Part shown: positions 53,972 through 62,277 of the stretch, piece after piece
Layout: every line of letters begins with the position of its first letter
Numbering within the stretch: position 1 is the first letter of the stretch
DNA from: Bacteroidota bacterium
Lineage (GTDB): Bacteria; Bacteroidota; Bacteroidia; Flavobacteriales; Flavobacteriaceae
Direction: 5' to 3'
Length of the DNA stretch: 64,000 nucleotides
Assembly (NCBI GenBank): GCA_018267095.1
Contig: JAFDZC010000006.1
Coordinates: 1 to 64,000, forward strand
Position numbers and translations under genes: made by a program
Notes under the pieces: generated by a model
Seen by the model: the letters and a program-made list of their open reading frames with translations, nothing else
Told to the model about the DNA's origin: nothing
Databases searched by the model: none

Positions 53972-55117
53972 TTATTTTTTACTGACCACGCGTATGGTTT
54001 TTTTGACTTCTTCGGCTATTTTACGCGCTTGATTCATATCCGTATGTACAATGGTCACGTGCCCCATTTTTCGGAACGGACGCGTTTCTTTTTTGCCGTA
54101 AATATGTGGTGTCACACCGTCAAGCGCCATGATTTTTTCAATGTTTTCATAAACAACTGCTCCGGAATGACCTTCTTCACCCACCAAATTGACCATCACA
54201 CCGGCCACTTTGCTGTCGGTGTTTCCGAGCGGTAAGTCGAGAATCGCGCGCAAATGATTTTCAAACTGCGAAGTGTAGCTGGCTTCAATGCTGTAATGGC
54301 CCGAGTTGTGTGGACGCGGCGCTACTTCGTTGACCAAAATTTCGCCGGTTTGGGTCAAAAACATTTCAACGGCCAAAAGTCCGACATGTTCAAATGCTTG
54401 GGAAACCTGAAGCGCAACTTGTGTGGCTTTTTGGGCAATATCCTGCGGAATTCTCGCCGGACAAAGCACATATTCTACTTGGTTGGCTTCGGGGTGAAAC
54501 TCCATCTCGACCACCGGATAGGTTTTAACTTCGCCCGAGGCGGAGCGCGCCACAATCACGGCCAATTCATGGGTAAACGGAACGAGCTGCTCGGCGATGC
54601 ATTCGGTGTCGGGTAAAGCGTTTACATCATGATGGTTTCGAACGATTTTAACGCCATTGCCGTCATAGCCAAAACGAGCGGCTTTCCAGACAAACGGAAA
54701 GGACAGGTTGGTTTGTTGCAAGGCATGTACATCAGAAAATCTTTGGTGAGCCGAGGTTGGAATATGATGTTTTTGGTAAAAATCTTTTTGCGTGCCTTTG
54801 TTTTGAATGCGTCGTAAAGTTTGCGCTGATGGATATACTTGACGTCCTTCTGATTCTAACTTTTCGAGTGCATCAAGGTTGACGTTTTCTATTTCTATGG
54901 TCAGTACATCGACTTGTTGTCCGAAGTTATAAACGGTGTCAAAATCCATCAAATCGCCTTGAAAAAAACGGTTGCAGCCAAATTGACCCGGCGCTTCTGA
55001 AGATGAATCGAGCACAAAAGTTTGAATGTCCAGTTTGCGCGTTTCGGTCAAGAGCATTTTACCGAGCTGACCGCCGCCCAGGATTCCGAGGGTAAAATCG
55101 GAAGAAAAATAAGTCAT
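53972..55117 (-). CDS. purK: N5-carboxyaminoimidazole ribonucleotide synthase
   Basis: ATP-grasp enzyme making N5-CAIR from AIR, bicarbonate and ATP. 381 residues: N-terminal GILGGGQLGKML, the ENVNLDALEKLE and YPSAQTLRRIQNKGTQK segments, ATP-grasp residues around FPFVWKAARFGYDGNG and EMFLTQTGEILVNEVAPRPHNSGH. Paired with purE downstream. Confidence 0.97.
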   Translation of the reverse strand: MTYFSSDFTLGILGGGQLGKMLLTETRKLDIQTFVLDSSSEAPGQFGCNRFFQGDLMDFDTVYNFGQQVDVLTIEIENVNLDALEKLESEGRQVYPSAQTLRRIQNKGTQKDFYQKHHIPTSAHQRFSDVHALQQTNLSFPFVWKAARFGYDGNGVKIVRNHHDVNALPDTECIAEQLVPFTHELAVIVARSASGEVKTYPVVEMEFHPEANQVEYVLCPARIPQDIAQKATQVALQVSQAFEHVGLLAVEMFLTQTGEILVNEVAPRPHNSGHYSIEASYTSQFENHLRAILDLPLGNTDSKVAGVMVNLVGEEGHSGAVVYENIEKIMALDGVTPHIYGKKETRPFRKMGHVTIVHTDMNQARKIAEEVKKTIRVVSKK

Positions 55118-55207
55118 GTTTGTAGTTATTTTGGGCTGTTGCTTTATTTTGCTCTAGCCTGTGTGTTGTTGTGTGCGCAAAGATAATTTTTATCCCGGAA
55201 CAATGCA

Positions 55208-55747
55208 TCAAGCTTTGAGCTTTTTGAGTACGAGTTTCGCTGCGGCTTTGTATGCGGCTGATTGTTGTGCGAAATCTTTACCGATGATTTCTCGGAGTTC
55301 GTCTTTAAGCCAAACCTCGCGCTTCATATAATGTGCTAAAGTATACATCGCATTGGCTTTAGGCGCTACTTTGATTTGATCGTTGATGAGCCAATCCAAA
55401 GCAATTTCTATACACATTTGTTGCTGGGCTTCACTCAGAAATGAAGGCTGAAACTTACTCATAAAAAGTACAATTCTCGATGCGCCGCGAATGGCCGATT
55501 CATGTTTGAATAGCGGCATGGTTTCCAACAATTTTTGTGCATACGTTTGGAGCAAAGCGGCGTTTTGTTCGGCGAGCATTTCAAGAATCCAAATGGCTTT
55601 GTGTTGGTTTTTGTCTGAAAGTTCCACCGCAATCTCCACTAAATCATGCAGTAAATCGGGCGTATCGAGCACGCGTTTTAGGTTGGCATTGCGGCATTTG
55701 AGCCCAGCATTACCGGTAGTGATTTGTTGGTAGAAATTTGAATCCAT
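55208..55747 (-). CDS. Conserved helical hypothetical protein
   Basis: 179 residues, all-helical in appearance (WILEMLAEQNAALLQTYAQKLLETM; MCIEIALDWLINDQIK; NAMYTLAHYMKREVWLKDELREIIGKDF), similar to HEAT/ARM-type repeat bundles. No signal peptide or enzyme motif. Relatives in flavobacteria are sometimes labelled adenylosuccinate lyase; nothing here supports that. Divergent from hpt. Function unknown. Confidence 0.6.
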   Translation of the reverse strand: MDSNFYQQITTGNAGLKCRNANLKRVLDTPDLLHDLVEIAVELSDKNQHKAIWILEMLAEQNAALLQTYAQKLLETMPLFKHESAIRGASRIVLFMSKFQPSFLSEAQQQMCIEIALDWLINDQIKVAPKANAMYTLAHYMKREVWLKDELREIIGKDFAQQSAAYKAAAKLVLKKLKA

Positions 55748-55812
55748 TGAGTAAATATATCAATTTTACAAAAAAGTCTATAATCACTTGAGTTGGTAGT
55801 TAATACTTATGT

Positions 55813-55820
55813 AAATTTGC
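55813..55820 (+). promoter_or_regulatory. -7 element upstream of hpt
   Basis: TAAATTTG matches the -7 consensus exactly, 22 bases before the hpt start. A -33 candidate (CTTG, 55787-55790) has a slightly long spacer of 22. Confidence 0.5.
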
Positions 55821-55841
55821 AGCTTATTCTAACAACACAAC

Positions 55842-56375
55842 ATGATACGCTTACACGACAAAACTTTTGAACCTTTCATTTCGTCTGATGAAATTCAGTT
55901 CGCCATCGAAAACATGGCCAAACAAATGGACGACGATTTTTTTGATGAAATACCCGTTTTTGTAGGTGTGCTCAATGGCGCTTTTATGGTCGTGGCCGAT
56001 TTGATGAAATACTACCGCGGCATGTGCGAAGTGAGTTTTGTAAAAATGGCTTCGTATGAAGGTACGCAATCTACCCATGAAGTCAAACAACTCATCGGCG
56101 TGAATCAAAGTCTTGAAGGCCGCACGGTAGTGGTGGTCGAAGATATAGTCGATACCGGCAACACGATTGAAGAACTCAAAGCCATCCTCAAAGCGCAAAA
56201 CGTCAAGCATCTCAAGTTTGCCGCTTTGTTTTTTAAACCCGAAGCGTATAAAAAAGACATCAAGATTGATTATGTCGGCATCCGCATTCCCAACAAATTC
56301 ATCGTGGGTTACGGACTCGATTACGACGGGCTCGGCCGCAATTTGCCCGATGTTTATCAACTCGCTGCCAACTAA
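55842..56375 (+). CDS. hpt: Hypoxanthine phosphoribosyltransferase
   Basis: Purine salvage enzyme forming IMP (and often GMP) from the base and PRPP. 177 residues with the PRPP-binding loop VVVVEDIVDTG (97-107), the PVFVGVLNGAFMVVADLMK segment, SYEGTQST flexible loop and YVGIRIPNKFIVGYGLDY near the C terminus. Followed 47 bases later by adk in the same direction, probably an operon. Confidence 0.95.
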   Translation: MIRLHDKTFEPFISSDEIQFAIENMAKQMDDDFFDEIPVFVGVLNGAFMVVADLMKYYRGMCEVSFVKMASYEGTQSTHEVKQLIGVNQSLEGRTVVVVEDIVDTGNTIEELKAILKAQNVKHLKFAALFFKPEAYKKDIKIDYVGIRIPNKFIVGYGLDYDGLGRNLPDVYQLAAN

Positions 56376-56422
56376 ACTTTTAAACTTTCATAAACTTCTT
56401 AAACCTAATATAAACTTTCAAA

Positions 56423-56995
56423 ATGATCAATATCGTCCTCTTCGGAAAACCAGGCGCCGGCAAAGGAACACAAGCCGAATTTTTAAAAGAAAAATACAAC
56501 CTCACGCATTTGTCTACCGGTGACATTTTCAGATACAACATCAAAAACAACACTGAGCTCGGTCAATTGGCCAAAAGCTATATGGATCAAGGTGATTTGG
56601 TGCCCGATGCCGTCACCATTCAGATGCTGCAAAGTGAGGTCGATAAAAACCCGAATTCAGCCGGATTTTTGTTTGACGGATTCCCGAGAACCATTGCGCA
56701 GGCCGAGGCGCTCGATGCTTTTTTAGCAACTAAAAATCAAAAAATTACCGCCACTGTGGCGCTTGAAGCCGACGATGAAATCTTGGTGCAACGCCTTTTA
56801 GAGCGCGGAAAAACCTCGGGTCGTCCGGACGATCAAGACGAAGAAAAAATCAGAAATCGCTATCAAGAATACAACGAAAAAACCGCTCCGCTCATGGATT
56901 TTTACAAAGCCCAAGGCAAGTTTCATGCGGTCAACGGAATCGGCGCCATTGCCGAAATCACCGAGCGTTTGAGCGCTGTAATTGATTCTTTGTAG
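56423..56995 (+). CDS. adk: Adenylate kinase
   Basis: Interconverts ATP, ADP and AMP. 190 residues, the short form with a small lid and no zinc Cys cluster. P-loop GKPGAGKGT (8-16), AMP-binding LSTGDIFRYNI, FDGFPRTIAQAEAL, and lid/catalytic Arg region RGKTSGRPDDQDEEKIRNR. The TAG stop is directly followed by a dispersed repeat. Confidence 0.97.
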   Translation: MINIVLFGKPGAGKGTQAEFLKEKYNLTHLSTGDIFRYNIKNNTELGQLAKSYMDQGDLVPDAVTIQMLQSEVDKNPNSAGFLFDGFPRTIAQAEALDAFLATKNQKITATVALEADDEILVQRLLERGKTSGRPDDQDEEKIRNRYQEYNEKTAPLMDFYKAQGKFHAVNGIGAIAEITERLSAVIDSL

Positions 56996-56997
56996 CT

Positions 56998-57049
56998 TTT
57001 TCCCGCTTTTCGCGCTACGCGGTAGCTTGCTTCAATCGGGGCTAGGGCA
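56998..57049 (-). repeat. Dispersed intergenic repeat, copy R4
   Basis: Short copy starting two bases after the adk stop (TTTTTCCCGCTTTTCGCGC) and ending CAATCGGGGCTAGGGCA, the inverse of the GCCCTAGCCCCGAT start of R5. It fills the gap between adk and the next gene and reaches to within four bases of a GTG that may start that gene. Confidence 0.75.
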
Positions 57050-57052
57050 GCC

Positions 57053-58360
57053 GTGTCGCATTATGTTTCACCAAAACAACCATCCTTGGAAATACTGATT
57101 ATTCTTTTTTTGATTTTGCTCAACGGCGTGTTTTCAATGTCTGAAATCGCACTGATTTCGGCACGCAAAAACCGTTTGGAGACCGCCGCCAAAAAAGGAA
57201 GCGACAGTGCCAAAACCGCCTTGGATTTGGTCAACGCGCCCAACAAATTACTCTCGACGGTACAAATTGGCATTACGCTCATCAGTATATTAACCGGTAT
57301 TTATTCGGGTGATAAAATCACAACAGATGTTCAGCTTTTCATTGAAGGCTTTCCGTTGTTGCAACCGTATGCGCATTCATTAGCTGTGGGTATGGTTGTG
57401 GTTGTTTTGACGTATTTTTCACTCGTTTTGGGTGAGTTATTGCCCAAGCGCATCGGACTCAATTATCCCGAAGCCATTGCCAAATCAGTGGCGGTTCCGA
57501 TGAAAATTATTTCGCAAGCGACCGCTCCGTTTATTTGGTTGCTGACTCAATCTACCGACGGTTTACTCAATTTACTCAACATCAAACCCACCGCCGACGG
57601 CAAAGTCACCGAAGACGAAATCAAAGCCATCATCAAAGAAGGCACTGAAGTAGGCGAGGTGCAAGAAATCGAGCAAGACATTGTAGAGCGCGTTTTTCAC
57701 ATTGGCGATCGCAAAGTCAATTCACTGATGACACACCGCAGTTCGGTGGTGTATCTCTCGACCGAAGATAGTATTGACGAGCTCAAAACCAAAGTTTTAG
57801 AAGAACTGCATTCGGTGTATCCGGTCTGTGGCGAAAACCTCGATGAAATGATGGGCGTGGTTTTGCTCAAAGATTTGTTTGTGGCACTCGAAACCGGAAA
57901 GTTTGATTTGAAAAAAATCACCAAAGAGCCCGTATATCTCATCGAGCAAACTTCGGCCTATAAAGCGCTCGAAAACTTCAAACGATCGAAAGTGCACTAT
58001 GCTTTTGTGATGGATGAATTTGGCGTTTTTCAAGGTATCATTACCTTGAACGACATCTTAGAAGCACTCGTGGGCGATGCTTCAGATTTTGATGATGATG
58101 AATACCAAATCACGGCGCATGCCGACAACACTTGGACCATTGACGGACAATATTCATTGCATGATTTCTTGACCTATTTTGATTTGGATGAACTCACTAG
58201 TGATTATGAAGTGACCACTGTGAGTGGCTTTGTGATTACTGAGTTAGGCAATATTCCGAAAAAAGGTGAAAAGCTTATTTGGCAAAAATTTGAACTCGAA
58301 GTCCTCGAAATGGACGGTGTGAAAATCAGTAAAGTGGGCATGCGTGCCTTGAAAGAATAA
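57053..58360 (+). CDS. CNNM/HlyC/CorC-type membrane protein with CBS domains
   Basis: 435-residue inner-membrane protein: an N-terminal DUF21/CNNM membrane domain (EILIILFLILLNGVFSMSEIAL; ALISARKNRLETAAKKG), several more helices to about residue 150, a CBS pair (VNSLMTHRSSVVYLSTED; YALVMDEFG-like VHYAFVMDEFGVFQG), and a C-terminal CorC_HlyC domain. Family members are linked to Mg or Co efflux or resistance. Start is uncertain: GTG at 57053, right at the end of a dispersed repeat, or TTG at 57086, which starts with the family-typical EILIILFLILL. Confidence 0.88.
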   Translation: MSHYVSPKQPSLEILIILFLILLNGVFSMSEIALISARKNRLETAAKKGSDSAKTALDLVNAPNKLLSTVQIGITLISILTGIYSGDKITTDVQLFIEGFPLLQPYAHSLAVGMVVVVLTYFSLVLGELLPKRIGLNYPEAIAKSVAVPMKIISQATAPFIWLLTQSTDGLLNLLNIKPTADGKVTEDEIKAIIKEGTEVGEVQEIEQDIVERVFHIGDRKVNSLMTHRSSVVYLSTEDSIDELKTKVLEELHSVYPVCGENLDEMMGVVLLKDLFVALETGKFDLKKITKEPVYLIEQTSAYKALENFKRSKVHYAFVMDEFGVFQGIITLNDILEALVGDASDFDDDEYQITAHADNTWTIDGQYSLHDFLTYFDLDELTSDYEVTTVSGFVITELGNIPKKGEKLIWQKFELEVLEMDGVKISKVGMRALKE

Positions 58361-58410
58361 ATAATTTGTGTTGCTTGTTGTTGGTTATTTATCAACCGAC
58401 GACCGACAAC

Positions 58411-58518
58411 TAAAATATGACCGAGGATTTGAAATTAAAAGGAGGACAGCCAGTGGCTGTCAGGTATTTTAAAATATAATCAGAAACGTCATTGTAATAA
58501 AGTAAAATATGACCGAAG
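58411..58518 (+). repeat. Direct repeat of the obgE start region
   Basis: TAAAATATGACCGA occurs at 58411-58424 and again at 58503-58516, where it forms the obgE start. The upstream copy opens a 20-codon ORF (58417-58479). Between them lies a perfect hairpin GACAGCC-AGT-GGCTGTC (58445-58461). Possibly a leader or uORF arrangement, or a small duplication. Confidence 0.6.
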
Positions 58519-59510
58519 GCAATTTCGTAGATTACGTAAAAATATATGTCGCATCGGGCAAAGGTGGCCGCGGCTCAACCCATTTGCACCGCGAAAAATT
58601 CATTGAAAAAGGCGGTCCGGATGGTGGCGATGGCGGCCGAGGCGGTCACGTGTATTTGGTGGGCAACAGCGGTTTGTGGACGTTGTTTCACCTGAAGTTT
58701 GCGCGCCACGTCAAAGCCGGTCATGGCGGAGACGGCGGAAGCTCGCGCAGTACGGGCCACGATGGCGAGGACAAAATTATCGAAGTGCCGCTCGGAACGG
58801 TGGTGCGCGATTTTGAAACCAATGAAATTTTATTTGAGATTACCCAAGACGGTGAGAAAAGAATCCTGGCACCCGGCGGAAAAGGTGGGCTCGGCAACTG
58901 GCATTTCAGAAGTTCGACCAACCAAACCCCGCGTTATGCACAACCCGGTATGCCCGGTGCTGAAATGGACGTGATTTTAGAGCTCAAAGTATTGGCTGAT
59001 GTTGGCTTGGTAGGTTTTCCGAATGCGGGAAAATCAACTTTGCTTTCGGTACTGACTTCGGCCAAACCCAAAATTGCCGATTATCCGTTTACGACTTTAA
59101 AACCCAATTTAGGCATTGTGGCTTATAGAGATTTTCAGTCGTTTGTCATGGCTGATATTCCGGGAATTATTGAAGGCGCTGCCGAAGGCAAAGGTTTGGG
59201 ACATTATTTCTTGCGTCATATTGAACGCAACTCGACTTTGTTGTTTTTGGTTCCGGCCGATGCGCCTGACATCAAAGCCGAATATGATATTCTCATCAAA
59301 GAACTTTCAGAATATAACCCTGAATTGCTAGATAAAGAGCGATTGCTTGTAATCTCTAAATGTGATATGCTCGACGACGAGCTCAAAGCCGAGATGAAAA
59401 AACAGCTCGACAAAGACTTCAAAAAAATTCCGTATTTGTTTATTTCGTCGGTAGCGCAGCAAGGCCTCGTCGAACTCAAAGACAAATTGTGGCAGATGCT
59501 CAACAGCTAA
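58509..59510 (+). CDS. obgE: GTPase Obg
   Basis: Essential ribosome-associated GTPase. 333 residues: Gly-rich Obg domain ([46 protein letters not shown]), then the G domain with P-loop GFPNAGKST (169-177), switch [12 protein letters not shown]3 DIPGIIEGA and NKxD-like SKCD. Lacks the extended C-terminal OCT domain, as in many Bacteroidota. The start is the second copy of a duplicated ATGACCGA. Terminator follows. Confidence 0.97.
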   Translation: MTEGNFVDYVKIYVASGKGGRGSTHLHREKFIEKGGPDGGDGGRGGHVYLVGNSGLWTLFHLKFARHVKAGHGGDGGSSRSTGHDGEDKIIEVPLGTVVRDFETNEILFEITQDGEKRILAPGGKGGLGNWHFRSSTNQTPRYAQPGMPGAEMDVILELKVLADVGLVGFPNAGKSTLLSVLTSAKPKIADYPFTTLKPNLGIVAYRDFQSFVMADIPGIIEGAAEGKGLGHYFLRHIERNSTLLFLVPADAPDIKAEYDILIKELSEYNPELLDKERLLVISKCDMLDDELKAEMKKQLDKDFKKIPYLFISSVAQQGLVELKDKLWQMLNS

Positions 59511-59520
59511 ATCAAATCAT

Positions 59521-59550
59521 AAAGCGCTTCAGTGATGAGGCGCTTTTTTT
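59521..59550 (+). terminator. Terminator after obgE
   Basis: AAAGCGCTTCA/TGAGGCGCTTT followed by seven Ts. Confidence 0.88.
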
Positions 59551-59597
59551 ATGTCTTTAGTTGCTCAAGGAATTGTGCTGAAATGAATATTCAAAAT

Positions 59598-59677
59598 TTT
59601 TGTGGCAAAATCAGTTGACAAATCGGTTTTGCCACAAAAGCTGTGGCAATTTTATCATTTGAACAAGATTTGCCACA
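59598..59677. repeat. Tandem pair of 36-bp units with inverted ends
   Basis: Units 59601-59636 and 59642-59677 both start TGTGGCAA and end TTGCCACA. The first has an extended 13-bp perfect arm (TTTTGTGGCAAAA/TTTTGCCACAAAA, 16-base spacer). Inner sequences are related (TCAgTTGA and TCAtTTGA, each followed by CAA). Four evenly phased boxes (offsets 28, 13, 28) suggest an operator array or tandem RNA hairpins. Confidence 0.75.
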
Positions 59678-59810
59678 ACTCAAAATCTATAAACTCTTAA
59701 GTGTTTTTGTCTCTGGCATTTGATGGTTGGCAGTAAATAAATAATCCAAAAATTTATTTACAGAAGTCTCATTTCAATTTTCAAATGGTTTAAATGGAAC
59801 CCAATGCGCG

Positions 59811-59896
59811 ACAGGGATGGCAACGGCAGCCCGCAGCCGCGCAGCGGAGCGAAGCGGCGAGAACTAAAGTGTACAGCCCGGCCGTTCGCCCTAAAA
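59811..59896 (+). repeat. Dispersed intergenic repeat, copy R6
   Basis: GGGATGGCAACGGCAGCCC start, CGAGAACTAAAGTGTACAGCCCG middle, CGCCCTAAAA end, the same skeleton as R1 with a different centre. Unlike most other copies it is not next to a gene's stop codon. Confidence 0.7.
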
Positions 59897-60061
59897 ATTA
59901 CTCCGTCCATTACGACATCGTTATAGTTTTGAACCACTTTTTTGGGCAAAATAAGTTATCTTCGCACGCACGAATTGGAGCTGATGCGCGTGAGCGGTGT
60001 AACAAACCATAAAATTTTCCGACTATAAGCTCGATTATTAACTAATTCAATTTAATTACCG

Positions 60062-62215
60062 ATGAAAAAAATTATTCTTTCCGTAATTGCTGCCTTGTTG
60101 CTTATGCCAATGAGCGTGAAGGCCGATGAAGGGATGTGGTTTTTGATGTTTATTGAACGACTCAATCACCGCGACATGCAAAAAATGGGTCTGCAATTGA
60201 CCGCTGAAGAAATTTACAGTATCAACCACCACAGTTTGAAAGATGCGATTGTTCAGTTTAACGGAGGTTGTACCGCTGAACTCATTTCAAAAGACGGTTT
60301 GGTACTCACCAACCACCACTGCGGATATGATGCCGTTGCTGAATTGTCAACACCGCAAGACAACATCTTAAAAACCGGATTCTGGGCTGATAAGAGAACT
60401 TCTGAAAGACATGCGCAAAGCCCTTTGTTTGTGCGTTTCTTTGTTCGTATGGACGATTGCAGCAAACGAATCTTGGCGCAAGTAAACGACAAAATGACCG
60501 AGGCTGAGCGCGAAAAAGCGATCAATGCTGAGATTGCCAAAATTGAAAAAGAAAACAACGAAGGCGGAAAATATGTGGTTTCGGTTCGTTCGTTTTTTCA
60601 AGGAAATGAATTCTACTATTTCGTGTATCAAGATTACAAAGATGTTCGTTTGGTAGGGGTTCCGCCTGAGAGTTTGGGTAAATTTGGTGGTGACACAGAT
60701 AACTGGGAATGGCCTCGCCAAACGGCAGATTTTTCTATGTTTCGCGTGTATGCTGATAAAAACGGAAATCCTGCGGATTATTCAGCCGACAATGTGCCAT
60801 TGCAACCAAAACACTATTTGCCTGTTAATTTAAACGGTGTAAAAGAAGGCGATTTTGCCATGATTTTGGGTTACCCCGGCAGAACCAATCGTTGGATGCC
60901 GGCAGGCGGAATTGAGCAAAACGTAAAATACGGATATCCGGCATGGGTAGAAGGTGCCAAAACCGGGATGGACAACATGAAAAAATACATGGACCAAAGC
61001 GATGCGCTCAGATTGGTTTATGCTTCAAAATATGCTTCAACAGCCAACTACTGGAAGAACCGTCAGGGAATGATTGATGCACTCACCAAATTCCAAACTT
61101 CAAAAACCAAAGCGGCGCAAGAAGCTAAATTTAATGCTTGGGCCAACAAACCGGCCAACAAAGAAAAATACGGAACTGTGGTGGAAACCATCAATAAGTA
61201 TTATGGCATGACCAACGAAAAGTCGCGTCATGACAACTATTTGCAGCAATTGTTCAGAACCACAGCGTTTGGAACCGTGGGCCGTACTTTGGGTAAACAG
61301 TTAGATAACTACGTAAAAGCGGATGCTGCTAAACGCAAAGAAATGGCTCCAGCGATTACTGAAATGGCTGAGGAAATGTTCAAAGAGTTATACCTTCCGG
61401 CAGAAAAGGATTTGTTGGCAGCACAACTCAGATTGTACGCAACTAAATCAGTCGGTTATCCAATTGCTCCGATGGTAGAAAAAGTTGGTAAAGAAACCAA
61501 CAACGATTTCTCGCAATATGCTGCTTCAATCATTGATTTGAGTATTCTTACTTCAAAAGAGCGCATTGCTGCGTTTTTGAACTGGCCAAGCCAAGCGGTG
61601 CTTGACAATGATCCGTTGTATGCTTTGTCCAACGATATGATTACACACATCAATTCAAAGTCAGATGCTTTGGCTAAAGCGCAAAATGATTACGGTGCTG
61701 CTTTCCGCAAATTGGTAGAAGGTTTGAGAGAATCAAAAATCGGAAGCATCAAATATCCGGATGCCAACTCAACTTTGCGTTTGACCTACGGTAAAGTTCG
61801 CGCTTTGCCAGCCGACAAACGCAATCCGGTTTCAATCAACAACTACACGACTTTGGACAGTCAAGTGAAGAAATACAAAAAAGGAGACGAAGAATTTGAT
61901 TTGCCGGTTAAAGTTCTTGAAATGAACAAAGCCAAAAATTATGGTCGTTATGCCGACAAAGACGGAAGTTTACACGTAAATTTCTTGACTGATAATGATA
62001 TTACTGGCGGAAACTCTGGTTCACCGGTGCTCAATGGTAAAGGTGAACTCATCGGTTTGGCTTTTGACGGAAACATTGAGGCTATGGCGGGCGATGTTAT
62101 TTTTGACAACAAATTGCAAAGAACCATCAATGTAGATATTCGTTATGTACTTTGGGTAATTGACAATTTCTCAGGTGCTAAAAATATTGTTGATGAAATG
62201 ACGATAGTTAAATAA
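60062..62215 (+). CDS. S46 family dipeptidyl-peptidase (DPP7/DPP11-like)
   Basis: Serine dipeptidyl-peptidase of the S46 family, releasing dipeptides from peptides in the periplasm. 717 residues with a signal peptide (MPMSVKADEG). Catalytic triad: His in TNHHCGYDAV (about 86), Asp in GGDTDNWEWPRQT (about 222), Ser in GGNSGSPVLNG (about 648). The residue that separates DPP7 from DPP11 specificity lies shortly after the Ser; here that region reads LAFDGNIEAM, where Gly would favour hydrophobic P1 (DPP7-like) over acidic P1. That assignment is from memory of the family and should be aligned. Own terminator. Confidence 0.93.
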   Translation: MKKIILSVIAALLLMPMSVKADEGMWFLMFIERLNHRDMQKMGLQLTAEEIYSINHHSLKDAIVQFNGGCTAELISKDGLVLTNHHCGYDAVAELSTPQDNILKTGFWADKRTSERHAQSPLFVRFFVRMDDCSKRILAQVNDKMTEAEREKAINAEIAKIEKENNEGGKYVVSVRSFFQGNEFYYFVYQDYKDVRLVGVPPESLGKFGGDTDNWEWPRQTADFSMFRVYADKNGNPADYSADNVPLQPKHYLPVNLNGVKEGDFAMILGYPGRTNRWMPAGGIEQNVKYGYPAWVEGAKTGMDNMKKYMDQSDALRLVYASKYASTANYWKNRQGMIDALTKFQTSKTKAAQEAKFNAWANKPANKEKYGTVVETINKYYGMTNEKSRHDNYLQQLFRTTAFGTVGRTLGKQLDNYVKADAAKRKEMAPAITEMAEEMFKELYLPAEKDLLAAQLRLYATKSVGYPIAPMVEKVGKETNNDFSQYAASIIDLSILTSKERIAAFLNWPSQAVLDNDPLYALSNDMITHINSKSDALAKAQNDYGAAFRKLVEGLRESKIGSIKYPDANSTLRLTYGKVRALPADKRNPVSINNYTTLDSQVKKYKKGDEEFDLPVKVLEMNKAKNYGRYADKDGSLHVNFLTDNDITGGNSGSPVLNGKGELIGLAFDGNIEAMAGDVIFDNKLQRTINVDIRYVLWVIDNFSGAKNIVDEMTIVK

Positions 62216-62231
62216 TCGTTTTACAATAGAT

Positions 62232-62264
62232 AAAAAAAGCCGCTCAAATTGAGCGGCTTTTTTG
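62232..62264. terminator. Bidirectional terminator after the S46 gene
   Basis: AAAAAGCCGCTCAA/TTGAGCGGCTTTTTT, almost no loop, with A and T runs on both sides, between convergent genes. Confidence 0.9.
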
Positions 62265-62277
62265 TTGTTAGATATTT

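Larger units (their letters stand above)
59511..60061. other. 550-base intergenic region between obgE and the S46 peptidase gene
   Basis: The longest gene-free stretch in the window. From left to right it holds the obgE terminator, the tandem inverted-end units, an AT-rich stretch, dispersed repeat R6 and about 165 bases of leader before the peptidase gene. Short ORFs here are formed mainly by repeat sequence. A -7-like TATCTTCG at 59957 lacks a -33 box at normal spacing. Confidence 0.7.

Noticed and set aside
55208..55747. Adenylosuccinate lyase
   Set aside because: The protein is 179 residues, less than half the size of PurB, without the lyase signature; the label seems to be a propagated annotation error.
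59601..59677. Possible mini CRISPR array
   Set aside because: There are only two units. Their identical parts are the ends, not whole repeats, the gap is 5 bases, and no cas genes are nearby.
59758..59949. Minus-strand 63-codon ORF in the obgE-S46 gap
   Set aside because: Most of it is repeat R6 read through; there is no family resemblance and no promoter.
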